From Flavobacteriaceae bacterium (lineage in GTDB: Bacteria; Bacteroidota; Bacteroidia; Flavobacteriales; Flavobacteriaceae): 15,623 bases of DNA. The position numbers and the translations under genes were made by a program. Positions 8,182 to 15,225 of this stretch are shown here, in pieces. Location of the stretch: the NCBI GenBank assembly GCA_030618945.1, contig JAUXCI010000026.1:1-15623 (forward strand), written 5' to 3'. Positions within the stretch are counted from its first letter, which is position 1. Every line of letters begins with the position of its first letter. The notes beneath the pieces are model-generated. The model was not told the origin of the DNA. It did no database searches and saw only the letters and a program-made list of their open reading frames with translations.

Positions 8182-8346
8182 TTATGATTTAGCCTTTTTG
8201 GCTTCCTTTTTTAATTTCCAGTTTTCCATCAAATTACCAAACAACCAATAAGGAACCACAAAGGTCAACAGGAAAATCATCAACCAAAAACCCATCGTAA
8301 AAATCGTAAGAAAAACCACAAATCCTAAAAATTGACCAATTTCCAT
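8182..8346 (-). CDS. Small hypothetical membrane protein (54 aa)
   Basis: This minus-strand reading frame, ATG at 8346 to TAA at 8182, encodes 54 residues starting MEIGQFLGFVV. Residues about 6-36 are strongly hydrophobic and could form one long or two short membrane segments. After NLMENW the protein ends in a lysine-rich tail (KLKKEAKKAKS), expected to face the cytoplasm by the positive-inside rule. Three features support it being real: a perfect -7 element 28 bp upstream, a shared perfect terminator just past its stop, and clean coding sense in an otherwise gene-free 370-bp gap between two large receptors. I do not recognise the family. It might be an inner-membrane helper of a neighbour or unrelated; nothing in the sequence decides this. 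Confidence 0.75.
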   Translation of the reverse strand: MEIGQFLGFVVFLTIFTMGFWLMIFLLTFVVPYWLFGNLMENWKLKKEAKKAKS

Positions 8347-8374
8347 ACTATTATAAGTTGTTTAAAATATGTGT

Positions 8375-8382
8375 CAAAAATA
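8375..8382 (-). promoter_or_regulatory. -7 promoter element of the 54-aa membrane protein gene
   Basis: The minus strand reads TATTTTTG, a perfect TAnnTTTG, ending 28 bp before the ATG (8346). It points away from the second barrel receptor, so 8383-8514 holds control sequence for genes on both sides. No clear TTTG -33 box is seen. Confidence 0.6.
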
Positions 8383-8473
8383 GTATATATTTTTAAAAAA
8401 GACAATTAATTAAACAAGTAATTTAAAATTTGATTTAACAAATTTTTAACAAAACAAGGATTAAACTAAAGTT

Positions 8474-8480
8474 TATCTTG
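8474..8480 (+). promoter_or_regulatory. Near-consensus -7 element of the second barrel receptor
   Basis: TATCTTG, followed by C, is one T short of TAnnTTTG and lies 34 bp before the ATG at 8515. The same TATCTTTG core is found intact before fumC. It is the best candidate in the otherwise AT-rich 8383-8514 stretch, in which I see nothing else. Confidence 0.4.
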
Positions 8481-8514
8481 CGCGTCCAATTACTATTAAT
8501 TAATAGATGAATTC

Positions 8515-10986
8515 ATGAATAGAAAAATGATACTTCTGGTATTGATCATTTTACCTTTGCTGGGCCATAGTCAAAGACCGACAAAAGGGAATGGTCAGGA
8601 TGGAAATAGAGAAGTTTTCGAAATTAAAGGAATAGTACTTGAAAAAACCTCTGGCCTTCCCCTTGAATTCGCCACAGTAATTTTAAAACCATTAAAGGGG
8701 CCGCGAATTTTTGGCGGACTTACTGATCAAAAGGGAGAGTATTCTATTGAAGTTCCAAAAGGTCGCTACACCATCAGTTTTGAGTTTATTTCCTTTAAGA
8801 CCCTTACTTTAAATAATTTTGAAATTAGCGCCAATATGAGCCTTGAAACTGTTCGACTCGAGGAAGATGCTGAAACTCTTGAAGAAGTAGAACTCATTGC
8901 GGAGAAAAGTACCATGGAAATTAAGCTTGATAAAAAAGTTTATAATGTTGGTAAAGATATGACTGTCAAGGGCGGAACGGCGAGTGACGTACTTGATAAT
9001 ATACCTTCAGTAACCGTTGATGCGGATGGTGTTGTTAGTTTAAGAGGCAATGAAAATGTTAGAATTCTGATAAATGGTAAACCAAGTGGCCTTATTGGTA
9101 TTAATGATACGGAGGCGCTAAGACAATTCCCTGCAGATGCCATTTCGAAAGTGGAGGTGATAACAAGCCCCTCTGCGCGATATGATGCAGAAGGTACAGC
9201 TGGTATTCTAAATATCATATTAAGAAGAGATAAAATTACCGGATTCAATGGGGTCGTAACAGGAAATGTGGGTTATCCTGAACGTTATGGCTTCTCTACA
9301 AGTTTAAACTATAGAATGAAGAAAGTTAATTTCTTCACCAATATTGGTTATTCTACCCGAAATTCTCCTGGATACTCGACTTATGAAACTGAGTATTTTT
9401 CTCCATCAGCCAGCTATGACTATTCTGATCAGGAAACTGAATACCAAAGAATTAGTAAAAATTTAAATGCCAATATTGGCCTCGAATATTTTTTTGCTAA
9501 AGAGACTTCTGTAACGGGTAGTTTTTTATATAGAAATTCAGATCGAAACAACGAAAGTGAAAATACGACAAGCGGGTATAATGATCTTGATGAGTTGCTC
9601 AGTACCAGTTTAAGAAATGAATATGAAACTTCAGATGGGAATGTATACCAATTTGATTTTAATTTCTTGCACAATTTTAAGAAGGACGGCCACAAACTTG
9701 ATGTTGACTTTCAGTATCAGGATAATAGTCGATTAGAAAATTCTCTGATAACCAATGAGGATATTTTTCCTGATGAAACTGATAAGCCTTCCGAAAAGAT
9801 TATTAATGATCAGTTTCAAACCAGAATTTTGATACAGTCAGATTATGTGCTACCAATGAAATCCGATCAACAACTTGAATTGGGCTTTAGAATAAATATC
9901 AATGATCAAGACACCGATTATCAATTCTTTAATGAAGATCCGGACGGAAACTTCATCATCAACGACAGTTTGACCAACCTTTTTGAATACGATGAGAAAA
10001 TCAGCGCCGTCTATGCGCAGTATGGTAATAAAATTGGTAAATTCTCTGCCCTACTGGGTTTAAGAATGGAAAACTCCGACATTGATATCCGTTCAACGGG
10101 GAAAGAAATTGATTCGGTTGTCAATAAAAACTATAACAATGTTTTTCCTACGGTGAACCTTGTCTATGAATTAAGCGAAACTGAGAATGTTACACTTGGT
10201 TATAACAGCAGAATCAGAAGGCCAAGATCTCGATTTATCAATCCTTTTCCTTCGCAGTCCAGTCAATCCAACATTTTTCAAGGTAATCCGGATCTCGATC
10301 CATCAATTTCAAACGGTTTGGATGCCGGCTATTATAAAAGATGGGACAAAGTAACATTTAATACCTCTGTATACTATACTCATGCAACCGATGTTTTTCA
10401 ATTTGTCAGAACGGATACCGGAGAGGAAACTCCCGATGGCATTCCAATTATTCGAACTTCCCCTATAAATTTAAATACAGATAACCGTTACGGTTGGGAA
10501 TTTTCAGCAAACTATACGCCTAAAAAGAGCTGGCGTTTTAATGGAAGTTTCAATTATTATAATTCTAGCACAGATGGGGAATATGAAGGCGTCGATTATG
10601 GCAACAGTTATAACAGCTGGTTTGCCAGGTTAACTTCTAAAATATTATTACCAGCGAAAATCGACTGGCAAACAAGCATGATGTTCAGAGGGCCAAGAGA
10701 AAATGCTCAAAGCAAAAGTAAATCAATGTTCATTATGAATATGGCATTTAGCAGAGATATACTTAAAGGCAACGGTACCGTGGTTTTTAATGTGGATGAT
10801 CTTTTCAATACACGAAAAAGAGTTACTGAAACAACAGCTGATACATTTTACCAATACAGTGAATTTCAACACAGACAAAGACAATTCAGACTTTCGTTTA
10901 CGTATAGATTAAATCAGAAAAAACAAAATCAGCGAAATCGAAATCAAGAAGGCGGAGGTGATGATGAAGAAAATTTCGGTTCTTAG
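8515..10986 (+). CDS. TonB-receptor-like outer-membrane beta-barrel protein (CarboxypepD_reg-like + plug + barrel), paralogue 2
   Basis: This encodes 823 residues with the same architecture as the preceding receptor. A signal peptide covers about 1-20 (MILLVLIILPLLGHSQ core). The carboxypeptidase-regulatory-like domain is at about 35-118 (FEIKGIVLEKTSGLPLEFATV, then TDQKGEYSIEVPKGRY), followed by the linker LEEVELIAE at 122-130. The plug-like domain at about 140-238 carries VSLRGNENVRILINGKPSG and ISKVEVITSPSARYDAEGTAGILNIILRR. A barrel runs to about residue 799, then a 24-residue polar tail rich in Gln, Asn, Arg, Gly and acidic residues. The linker and plug start (EVELIA...KL.KK.YN..KD) are nearly shared with the first receptor, so the two are tandem paralogues by old duplication; the barrels have diverged. 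No SusD, TonB or transporter gene is adjacent. The ligand is unknown. An alternative ATG lies 4 codons in. Confidence 0.9.
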   Translation: MNRKMILLVLIILPLLGHSQRPTKGNGQDGNREVFEIKGIVLEKTSGLPLEFATVILKPLKGPRIFGGLTDQKGEYSIEVPKGRYTISFEFISFKTLTLNNFEISANMSLETVRLEEDAETLEEVELIAEKSTMEIKLDKKVYNVGKDMTVKGGTASDVLDNIPSVTVDADGVVSLRGNENVRILINGKPSGLIGINDTEALRQFPADAISKVEVITSPSARYDAEGTAGILNIILRRDKITGFNGVVTGNVGYPERYGFSTSLNYRMKKVNFFTNIGYSTRNSPGYSTYETEYFSPSASYDYSDQETEYQRISKNLNANIGLEYFFAKETSVTGSFLYRNSDRNNESENTTSGYNDLDELLSTSLRNEYETSDGNVYQFDFNFLHNFKKDGHKLDVDFQYQDNSRLENSLITNEDIFPDETDKPSEKIINDQFQTRILIQSDYVLPMKSDQQLELGFRININDQDTDYQFFNEDPDGNFIINDSLTNLFEYDEKISAVYAQYGNKIGKFSALLGLRMENSDIDIRSTGKEIDSVVNKNYNNVFPTVNLVYELSETENVTLGYNSRIRRPRSRFINPFPSQSSQSNIFQGNPDLDPSISNGLDAGYYKRWDKVTFNTSVYYTHATDVFQFVRTDTGEETPDGIPIIRTSPINLNTDNRYGWEFSANYTPKKSWRFNGSFNYYNSSTDGEYEGVDYGNSYNSWFARLTSKILLPAKIDWQTSMMFRGPRENAQSKSKSMFIMNMAFSRDILKGNGTVVFNVDDLFNTRKRVTETTADTFYQYSEFQHRQRQFRLSFTYRLNQKKQNQRNRNQEGGGDDEENFGS

Positions 10987-11075
10987 GCCATGAATTCGTG
11001 AATCCTCGTATTATTTTAGATCCTCAAATCGCTAAAATTCATATCTTAATAAATTCTTAATTGGCGGCTATTTCG

Positions 11076-11083
11076 TATCTTTG
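11076..11083 (+). promoter_or_regulatory. -7 promoter element of fumC
   Basis: TATCTTTG is a perfect TAnnTTTG and ends 30 bp before the fumC ATG, implying a leader of roughly 25 nt. The rest of the 127-bp gap after the second receptor shows no clear hairpin terminator and no good -33 box. Confidence 0.65.
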
Positions 11084-11113
11084 ACAGTGATATTTACCTG
11101 AAAAAATTTACAA

Positions 11114-12514
11114 ATGAAATATAGAACTGAACACGACACCATTGGAGAAGTTAAGGTGCCTGAAGATAAGTTATGGGGAGCCCAAACAGAAAGATCAAGA
11201 AACAATTTTAAGATAGGAGAAGAGGCCTCAATGCCTAAAGAGATCATTGAGGGATTTGCTTATTTAAAAAAAGCGGCTGCCTTCACAAATCATGATCTGG
11301 GAGTTCTCAGTTTAGAAAAAAGAGATGCCATTGGAGAAGTTTGTGATGAAATTCTTAAAGGTAAGCTGTTCGATCAGTTTCCTTTGGTAATCTGGCAAAC
11401 GGGTTCAGGAACTCAAAGCAATATGAATTGCAATGAAGTAATTGCCAATAAAGCACACCTAAATCATGGAGGTGACCTCCATGGCAATGATCGCTTTATA
11501 CACCCTAACGATGACGTAAATAAATCACAGTCTTCAAATGACACCTTCCCAACCGGAATGCACATAGCCATCTATAAGAAGGTTGTGGAAGTTACCGTTC
11601 CTGGAGTTCAAATATTAAGAGATACCCTTCAACAAAAATCCTTGGAATTCTCTAACGTGGTTAAAATAGGGAGGACCCACTTGATGGATGCCACCCCCCT
11701 AACACTCGGGCAAGAGTTCTCAGGTTATGTTTCTCAACTGGATCATGGCTTAAAAGCATTAAACAACACATTGGAACATTTATCTGAATTGGCTTTAGGA
11801 GGAACGGCGGTTGGAACCGGAATAAACACTCCTGAAGGGTATTCAGAGCTTGTGGCTGACTATATCGCAAAATTTACAAATCTTCCATTTATAACTGCTG
11901 AAAACAAATTTGAGGCACTTGCGGCGCATGACGCTGTTGTTGAAACCCATGGAGCCTTAAAACAACTGTCAGTTTCATTGATGAAAATTGCCAATGATAT
12001 CAGAATGTTGGCATCAGGACCAAGAAGTGGTATCGGAGAAATTATTATCCCGGCCAATGAACCTGGTTCTTCTATTATGCCTGGCAAGGTAAATCCTACT
12101 CAAGCCGAGGCATTGACAATGGTCTGTGCTCAGGTAATGGGTAATGATGTGGCAATAACAGTGGGCGGTATGTCTGGGCATTATGAACTGAACGTTTTTA
12201 AACCTGTAATGGCTTCAAATGCTTTACAATCTGCGCAATTGATTGGAGATGCTTGTGTTTCTTTTAACGACAATTGTGCTTTAGGTATAGAACCTAATTA
12301 TGACCAGATAAAACAACTACTTAACAATTCACTTATGCTGGTAACTGCCCTTAACACTAAGATTGGGTATGAAAATTCAGCTAAAATTGCTAAAACTGCT
12401 CATAAAAATGGTACTACTTTAAAAGAAGAAGCAGTCAATCTTGGTTTTTTAACCGGGGAAGAATTTGATGAATGGGTTCGTCCTGAGGATATGGTTGGTA
12501 GTCTCAAAGTATAG
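11114..12514 (+). CDS. fumC: Class II fumarate hydratase
   Basis: This 466-residue protein is the iron-independent, homotetrameric fumarase of the TCA cycle, converting fumarate and water to L-malate reversibly in the cytosol. Visible landmarks are [13 protein letters not shown] at 97-109, [21 protein letters not shown] at 130-150 (substrate and B site), [15 protein letters not shown] at 186-200 with His189 matching the catalytic His188 of E. coli FumC, VGTGINTP at 233-240, and the superfamily signature [13 protein letters not shown] at 318-330 with the catalytic serine loop. Length matches the family and the N-terminal start is usual. These motifs separate it from aspartase (AspA) and argininosuccinate lyase, though AspA is the closest alternative. 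It has its own -7 element and is followed by a hairpin before guaD. Confidence 0.95.
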   Translation: MKYRTEHDTIGEVKVPEDKLWGAQTERSRNNFKIGEEASMPKEIIEGFAYLKKAAAFTNHDLGVLSLEKRDAIGEVCDEILKGKLFDQFPLVIWQTGSGTQSNMNCNEVIANKAHLNHGGDLHGNDRFIHPNDDVNKSQSSNDTFPTGMHIAIYKKVVEVTVPGVQILRDTLQQKSLEFSNVVKIGRTHLMDATPLTLGQEFSGYVSQLDHGLKALNNTLEHLSELALGGTAVGTGINTPEGYSELVADYIAKFTNLPFITAENKFEALAAHDAVVETHGALKQLSVSLMKIANDIRMLASGPRSGIGEIIIPANEPGSSIMPGKVNPTQAEALTMVCAQVMGNDVAITVGGMSGHYELNVFKPVMASNALQSAQLIGDACVSFNDNCALGIEPNYDQIKQLLNNSLMLVTALNTKIGYENSAKIAKTAHKNGTTLKEEAVNLGFLTGEEFDEWVRPEDMVGSLKV

Positions 12515-12523
12515 TCAAATACA

Positions 12524-12555
12524 ATTGGGAAAGGATTTAAAAAATCTTTCCCAAT
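12524..12555 (+). terminator. Hairpin between fumC and guaD (weak terminator or mRNA-stabilising stem)
   Basis: ATTGGGAAAGGATTT (12524-12538) pairs with AAATCTTTCCCAAT (12542-12555) as a 14-bp stem with one bulged G (12534) and a 3-nt loop. It begins 10 bp after the fumC stop. No run of T follows on the plus strand, so termination may be incomplete, allowing read-through into guaD, which shows no clear -7 element of its own. Confidence 0.45.
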
Positions 12556-12575
12556 AATTAATAAACTTCAGTTTT

Positions 12576-13121
12576 ATGTGCAATAGTTTCAATAAGAAAT
12601 TTCTGGATGAAGCCGCGAAATTGACAGAACAAAACAATGATTTCGAGGTGCCAATTCATACTAAATTTATGGAACAGGCCATAGAAAAATCAATTCAGAG
12701 CGTGCTTAAAAATGAAGGTGGTCCCTTTGGTTGCATCATTGTTAAAGATGGTCAAATTATAGGTTCGGCTAATAACAGGGTGACCTCCACCAATGATCCC
12801 ACCGCACATGCCGAAATTATGGCTATAAGAGATGCTTGTCAAAAACTAAATTCCTTCCAACTGGAAGATTGTATTATTTATACAAGCTGCGAACCATGCC
12901 CTATGTGTATTGGTGCAATTTATTGGGCCAGACCAAAAAAAGTGTTTTATGGATGTAACAAGTCAGATGCTGCTAAAATAGGCTTCGATGACGATTTTAT
13001 TTATAAGGAATTGGATCTTGACATTGAAAAGAGAAGTATTCCATTTGAACAACTAGATAGAAAAAATGCGTTGAATGCCTTTCAGGTATGGGAAGAAAAA
13101 GAAGATAAGAAAGAGTATTAA
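12576..13121 (+). CDS. guaD: Guanine deaminase, cytidine-deaminase fold
   Basis: This 181-residue protein is a cytosolic zinc enzyme of the CDA/TadA superfamily, assigned as guanine deaminase (guanine to xanthine and ammonia, purine salvage/catabolism). Zinc ligands are His78 (in TAHAE, with proton-shuttling Glu80) and Cys105/Cys108 in SCEPCPMC. The sequence follows the B. subtilis GuaD pattern closely as I recall it: GGPFGCIIVKDG, NDPTAHAEIMAIRDAC, IYTSCEPCPMCIGAIYWARP, GFDDDFIYKE, and a terminal KKEY, the C-terminal Tyr having been implicated in substrate binding. That end is unlike tRNA adenosine deaminase TadA, the main alternative. About 31 residues before Met32 exceed the usual start; Met32 (ATG at 12669) is the alternative start. 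It is probably cotranscribed with the next gene, 15 bp away. Confidence 0.88.
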   Translation: MCNSFNKKFLDEAAKLTEQNNDFEVPIHTKFMEQAIEKSIQSVLKNEGGPFGCIIVKDGQIIGSANNRVTSTNDPTAHAEIMAIRDACQKLNSFQLEDCIIYTSCEPCPMCIGAIYWARPKKVFYGCNKSDAAKIGFDDDFIYKELDLDIEKRSIPFEQLDRKNALNAFQVWEEKEDKKEY

Positions 13122-13136
13122 TTTAAATTCATTATT

Positions 13137-13544
13137 ATGCGACAAGTAGGCATATGGATCGACCAAAAAGAAGCTCATATTATTACCTTTTCAGAAGGTT
13201 CTGTTTATTCTAAAACCATTTATTCGGATGTTGATACCAGGATCAGAGATGAAGGAGAAAAAAAGCAATTCGGCAGATTCGGAAGTCAGTATTTAGTGGA
13301 CGAAAAAGGTGTCAACAATAGAATTCAAGAATATACACAACGTTATCTGCTAAGTATATTGAAAGAATTAAAAAATGCGGATGAGATCATGCTATTTGGG
13401 CCGGCACAGACAAAAGGAAAATTGGAAAAAATTATCTTAAAGGATCGTGAAGTGGCTCTAAAACTGAAGGAAGTGAAAGTTTCTAAAAAAATGACACACA
13501 ACCAAAAAATAGCTTATGTCAAGGACTTTTATAAAATTATTTAA
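13137..13544 (+). CDS. Small protein resembling bacterial eRF1/Dom34-like (baeRF) domain, function unknown
   Basis: This is a 135-residue soluble protein with no signal peptide or membrane segment. It begins VGIWIDQKEAHII (residues 4-16) and has ILKELKNADEIMLFGPAQTKGKLEKII at 74-100, followed by KVSKKMTHNQKIAYVKDFY at 114-132. The pattern of an N-terminal 'WID...A.I' strand plus a late 'GPA..KG.L' motif recalls small bacterial proteins often annotated as translational machinery or eRF1-domain-like proteins, related to the middle domain of release factor eRF1 and Dom34. I see no GGQ motif, so a peptidyl-tRNA hydrolysing role is not supported. The gene lies 15 bp after guaD, probably in one transcript, and its stop directly abuts the stop of a convergent small ORF. 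The family assignment is from memory of motifs and moderate at best. Confidence 0.65.
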   Translation: MRQVGIWIDQKEAHIITFSEGSVYSKTIYSDVDTRIRDEGEKKQFGRFGSQYLVDEKGVNNRIQEYTQRYLLSILKELKNADEIMLFGPAQTKGKLEKIILKDREVALKLKEVKVSKKMTHNQKIAYVKDFYKII

Positions 13545-13694
13545 TCACAACCCCTTGCTTAAGAGTTTGATCCTGTTGTAATATTCTTCGTATTCCTTTT
13601 CAGCCATACGATGAGCCTTACTGTTAAAAACTATTTTTTGCCCATGCTTTTTTTTATTGGATTCCTTAGGAATTCCAATTCTATCATTTTTCAT
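13545..13694 (-). CDS. Candidate small basic protein (49 aa), hypothetical
   Basis: The minus strand is open from ATG at 13694 to TGA at 13545 and encodes 49 residues starting MKNDRIGIPKESNKKKHGQ and ending YNRIKLLSKGL. It is lysine-rich and strongly basic, with a probable helix about residues 27-47 (HRMAEKEYEEYYNRIKLL) and no membrane segment. It lies downstream of gnd on the same strand, 133 bp away, and its stop codon abuts the stop of the plus-strand eRF1-like gene. There is no perfect -7 element; TAAATTG at 13704-13710 on this strand is a weak candidate. The amino-acid composition looks protein-like, with few improbable residues, but 50 codons can arise by chance. I do not recognise the family. 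The remaining 133 bp to gnd is AT-rich and shows no other feature. Confidence 0.5.
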   Translation of the reverse strand: MKNDRIGIPKESNKKKHGQKIVFNSKAHRMAEKEYEEYYNRIKLLSKGL

Positions 13695-13827
13695 GTTATC
13701 GCAATTTATCCTTAACAAACGCAAAAAAAGGTAGATTTATTATAAAAACAAATAATAGTCTTAAATATAAGCATCAAAAATTAGTATTAAAAAACCAGAC
13801 TCTAAAGCATTGCAGACTATATTATTA

Positions 13828-15225
13828 TCACCATTTTGTATGAAAATATTCCTCAGGTAATTTATCCACTCGCTGATAAGTATGAGCCCCAAAAAAATCT
13901 CTTTGAGCCTGAATTAAATTAGCCGGTAAATTTTTTGTCGTCATGTCTACCCAATAATAATAGGACGCACTCAGACAATGAAGAGATACCCTTTGGTTAA
14001 GTCCACAAGTGAGAATTTGAGTTATGGCGCCTTCACCTTTTATTAAAACCTTCGTTACTTCGGTCATGTCAAAAAGATCATTTTCTTTCTTAAAATAATC
14101 ATGTAGGTCATTCATCAATTGAGATTTGATAATGCATCCATTTGACCAAATTCTTGCTATTTCTGAAAAATTTAAATTCCACTCATAGGATTCCGACGCC
14201 ATTTGCATCAATTTAAAGCCTTGTTGATGATTGATCAAACGCGCAAACTGATACGCTTCTTTAAGTAAACTGAGATTCAAAGGCTCTTTTTTATCCTTGA
14301 TCGCAGACGTTAAATTTGAAAACTTTTCCCGACTTTCTTTAAATGATGAAATATATCTGGCAAAAACGGCGCCTGACATCATCGTATTAGGAATCCCAAG
14401 ATCAAATGCTGCTTTACTTGACCAAGATCCGGTTCCTTTATTTCCCGCCTTGTCTAAAATAAGGTCGAGCAAATAGGTTTCTCCTTCTTTTTTATTCAAA
14501 ATTTCAGCAGTAATCCCAATAAGGTAACTAGATAATTCTCCCTGATTCCAAGCTTTAAAAACATCGGCAATCTCCTTATGTGTCATTTCAACCGACATCA
14601 AAGCATAAAGTTCAGCCAGCAATTGCATTTCAACATATTCAATCCCGTTGTGAACCATCTTTATAAAATGTCCTGAGCCTTCGGGGCCGATATAAGCACA
14701 GCAGGTTTTACCAAAATCGTCCTTGGCAGAGATGGATTCTAAAACTTCCGATACCTTTGCATAGCTTTCTTTTGTCCCGCCCGGCATAATTGACGGACCC
14801 CTTCGGGCTCCTTCTTCTCCTCCTGACACACCGGCCCCTATGAATTCTACACCCTGAGCTTGAGCTAATTCAAATCTTCTTTTTGTATTCAAATAATGGG
14901 AATTTCCTCCATCAATGATAATATCACCCATAGACAACAAGGGAAGCAATTTGTTTAATACAAGATCAACTGTTGGGCCCGCTTTGATCATGATCAATAT
15001 TTTTCGCGGCCTTTCAATGGATTCAATAAATGCCATAAGATCAGTAAAGCCCTGTAAATTTTCTCTGTGCCCATTGGTTTCCATAAAATTCTTAAGCACA
15101 TTTTCTTCACCGCCTTCAGCTCTGTTATACACTGACAAGGCATAGCCTTTATCGGCAATATTTAAACTTATGCTACTGCCCATAACACCCAGGCCAAAAA
15201 CACCAAAAACACTTTTATTATTCAT
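13828..15225 (-). CDS. gnd: 6-phosphogluconate dehydrogenase (decarboxylating)
   Basis: This 465-residue cytosolic dimer-forming enzyme oxidises 6-phosphogluconate with NADP to ribulose 5-phosphate and CO2 in the pentose phosphate pathway. The Rossmann motif GLGVMG is at 11-16, followed by YNR at 33-35, where Arg35 is expected to favour NADP. Further landmarks are IIDGGNSHY at 103-111, GAGVSGGEEGARRGPSIMPGG at 130-150, and the catalytic helix HFIKMVHNGIEY at 186-197 with Lys189, His192 and Glu196. The C-terminal AQRDFFGAHTYQR carries Arg442 and His448, counterparts of sheep Arg446 and His452. Length is normal. Two familiar motifs vary: SNGC at 361-364 instead of the usual GGC, and YYYWVD instead of YYDSYR. 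Its ATG overlaps the gntK stop by 8 bp, implying coupled translation. Confidence 0.95.
   Translation of the reverse strand: MNNKSVFGVFGLGVMGSSISLNIADKGYALSVYNRAEGGEENVLKNFMETNGHRENLQGFTDLMAFIESIERPRKILIMIKAGPTVDLVLNKLLPLLSMGDIIIDGGNSHYLNTKRRFELAQAQGVEFIGAGVSGGEEGARRGPSIMPGGTKESYAKVSEVLESISAKDDFGKTCCAYIGPEGSGHFIKMVHNGIEYVEMQLLAELYALMSVEMTHKEIADVFKAWNQGELSSYLIGITAEILNKKEGETYLLDLILDKAGNKGTGSWSSKAAFDLGIPNTMMSGAVFARYISSFKESREKFSNLTSAIKDKKEPLNLSLLKEAYQFARLINHQQGFKLMQMASESYEWNLNFSEIARIWSNGCIIKSQLMNDLHDYFKKENDLFDMTEVTKVLIKGEGAITQILTCGLNQRVSLHCLSASYYYWVDMTTKNLPANLIQAQRDFFGAHTYQRVDKLPEEYFHTKW

Noticed and set aside
8940..9248. Minus-strand open frame inside the second receptor
   Set aside because: It lies wholly within a well-supported gene on the other strand, with no promoter and no recognisable domain; similar frames inside the other large genes were dismissed for the same reason.
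5709..10986. SusC/SusD-type polysaccharide utilisation locus
   Set aside because: There is no SusD-like lipoprotein, glycoside hydrolase or sugar-sensing regulator nearby, and the barrels fit the other Bacteroidota barrel family better.
13695..13827. Further small gene or hairpin between the 49-codon ORF and gnd
   Set aside because: Repeated CAGACT at about 13797 and 13813 is a short direct repeat, not a hairpin, and no frame or promoter of note was found.
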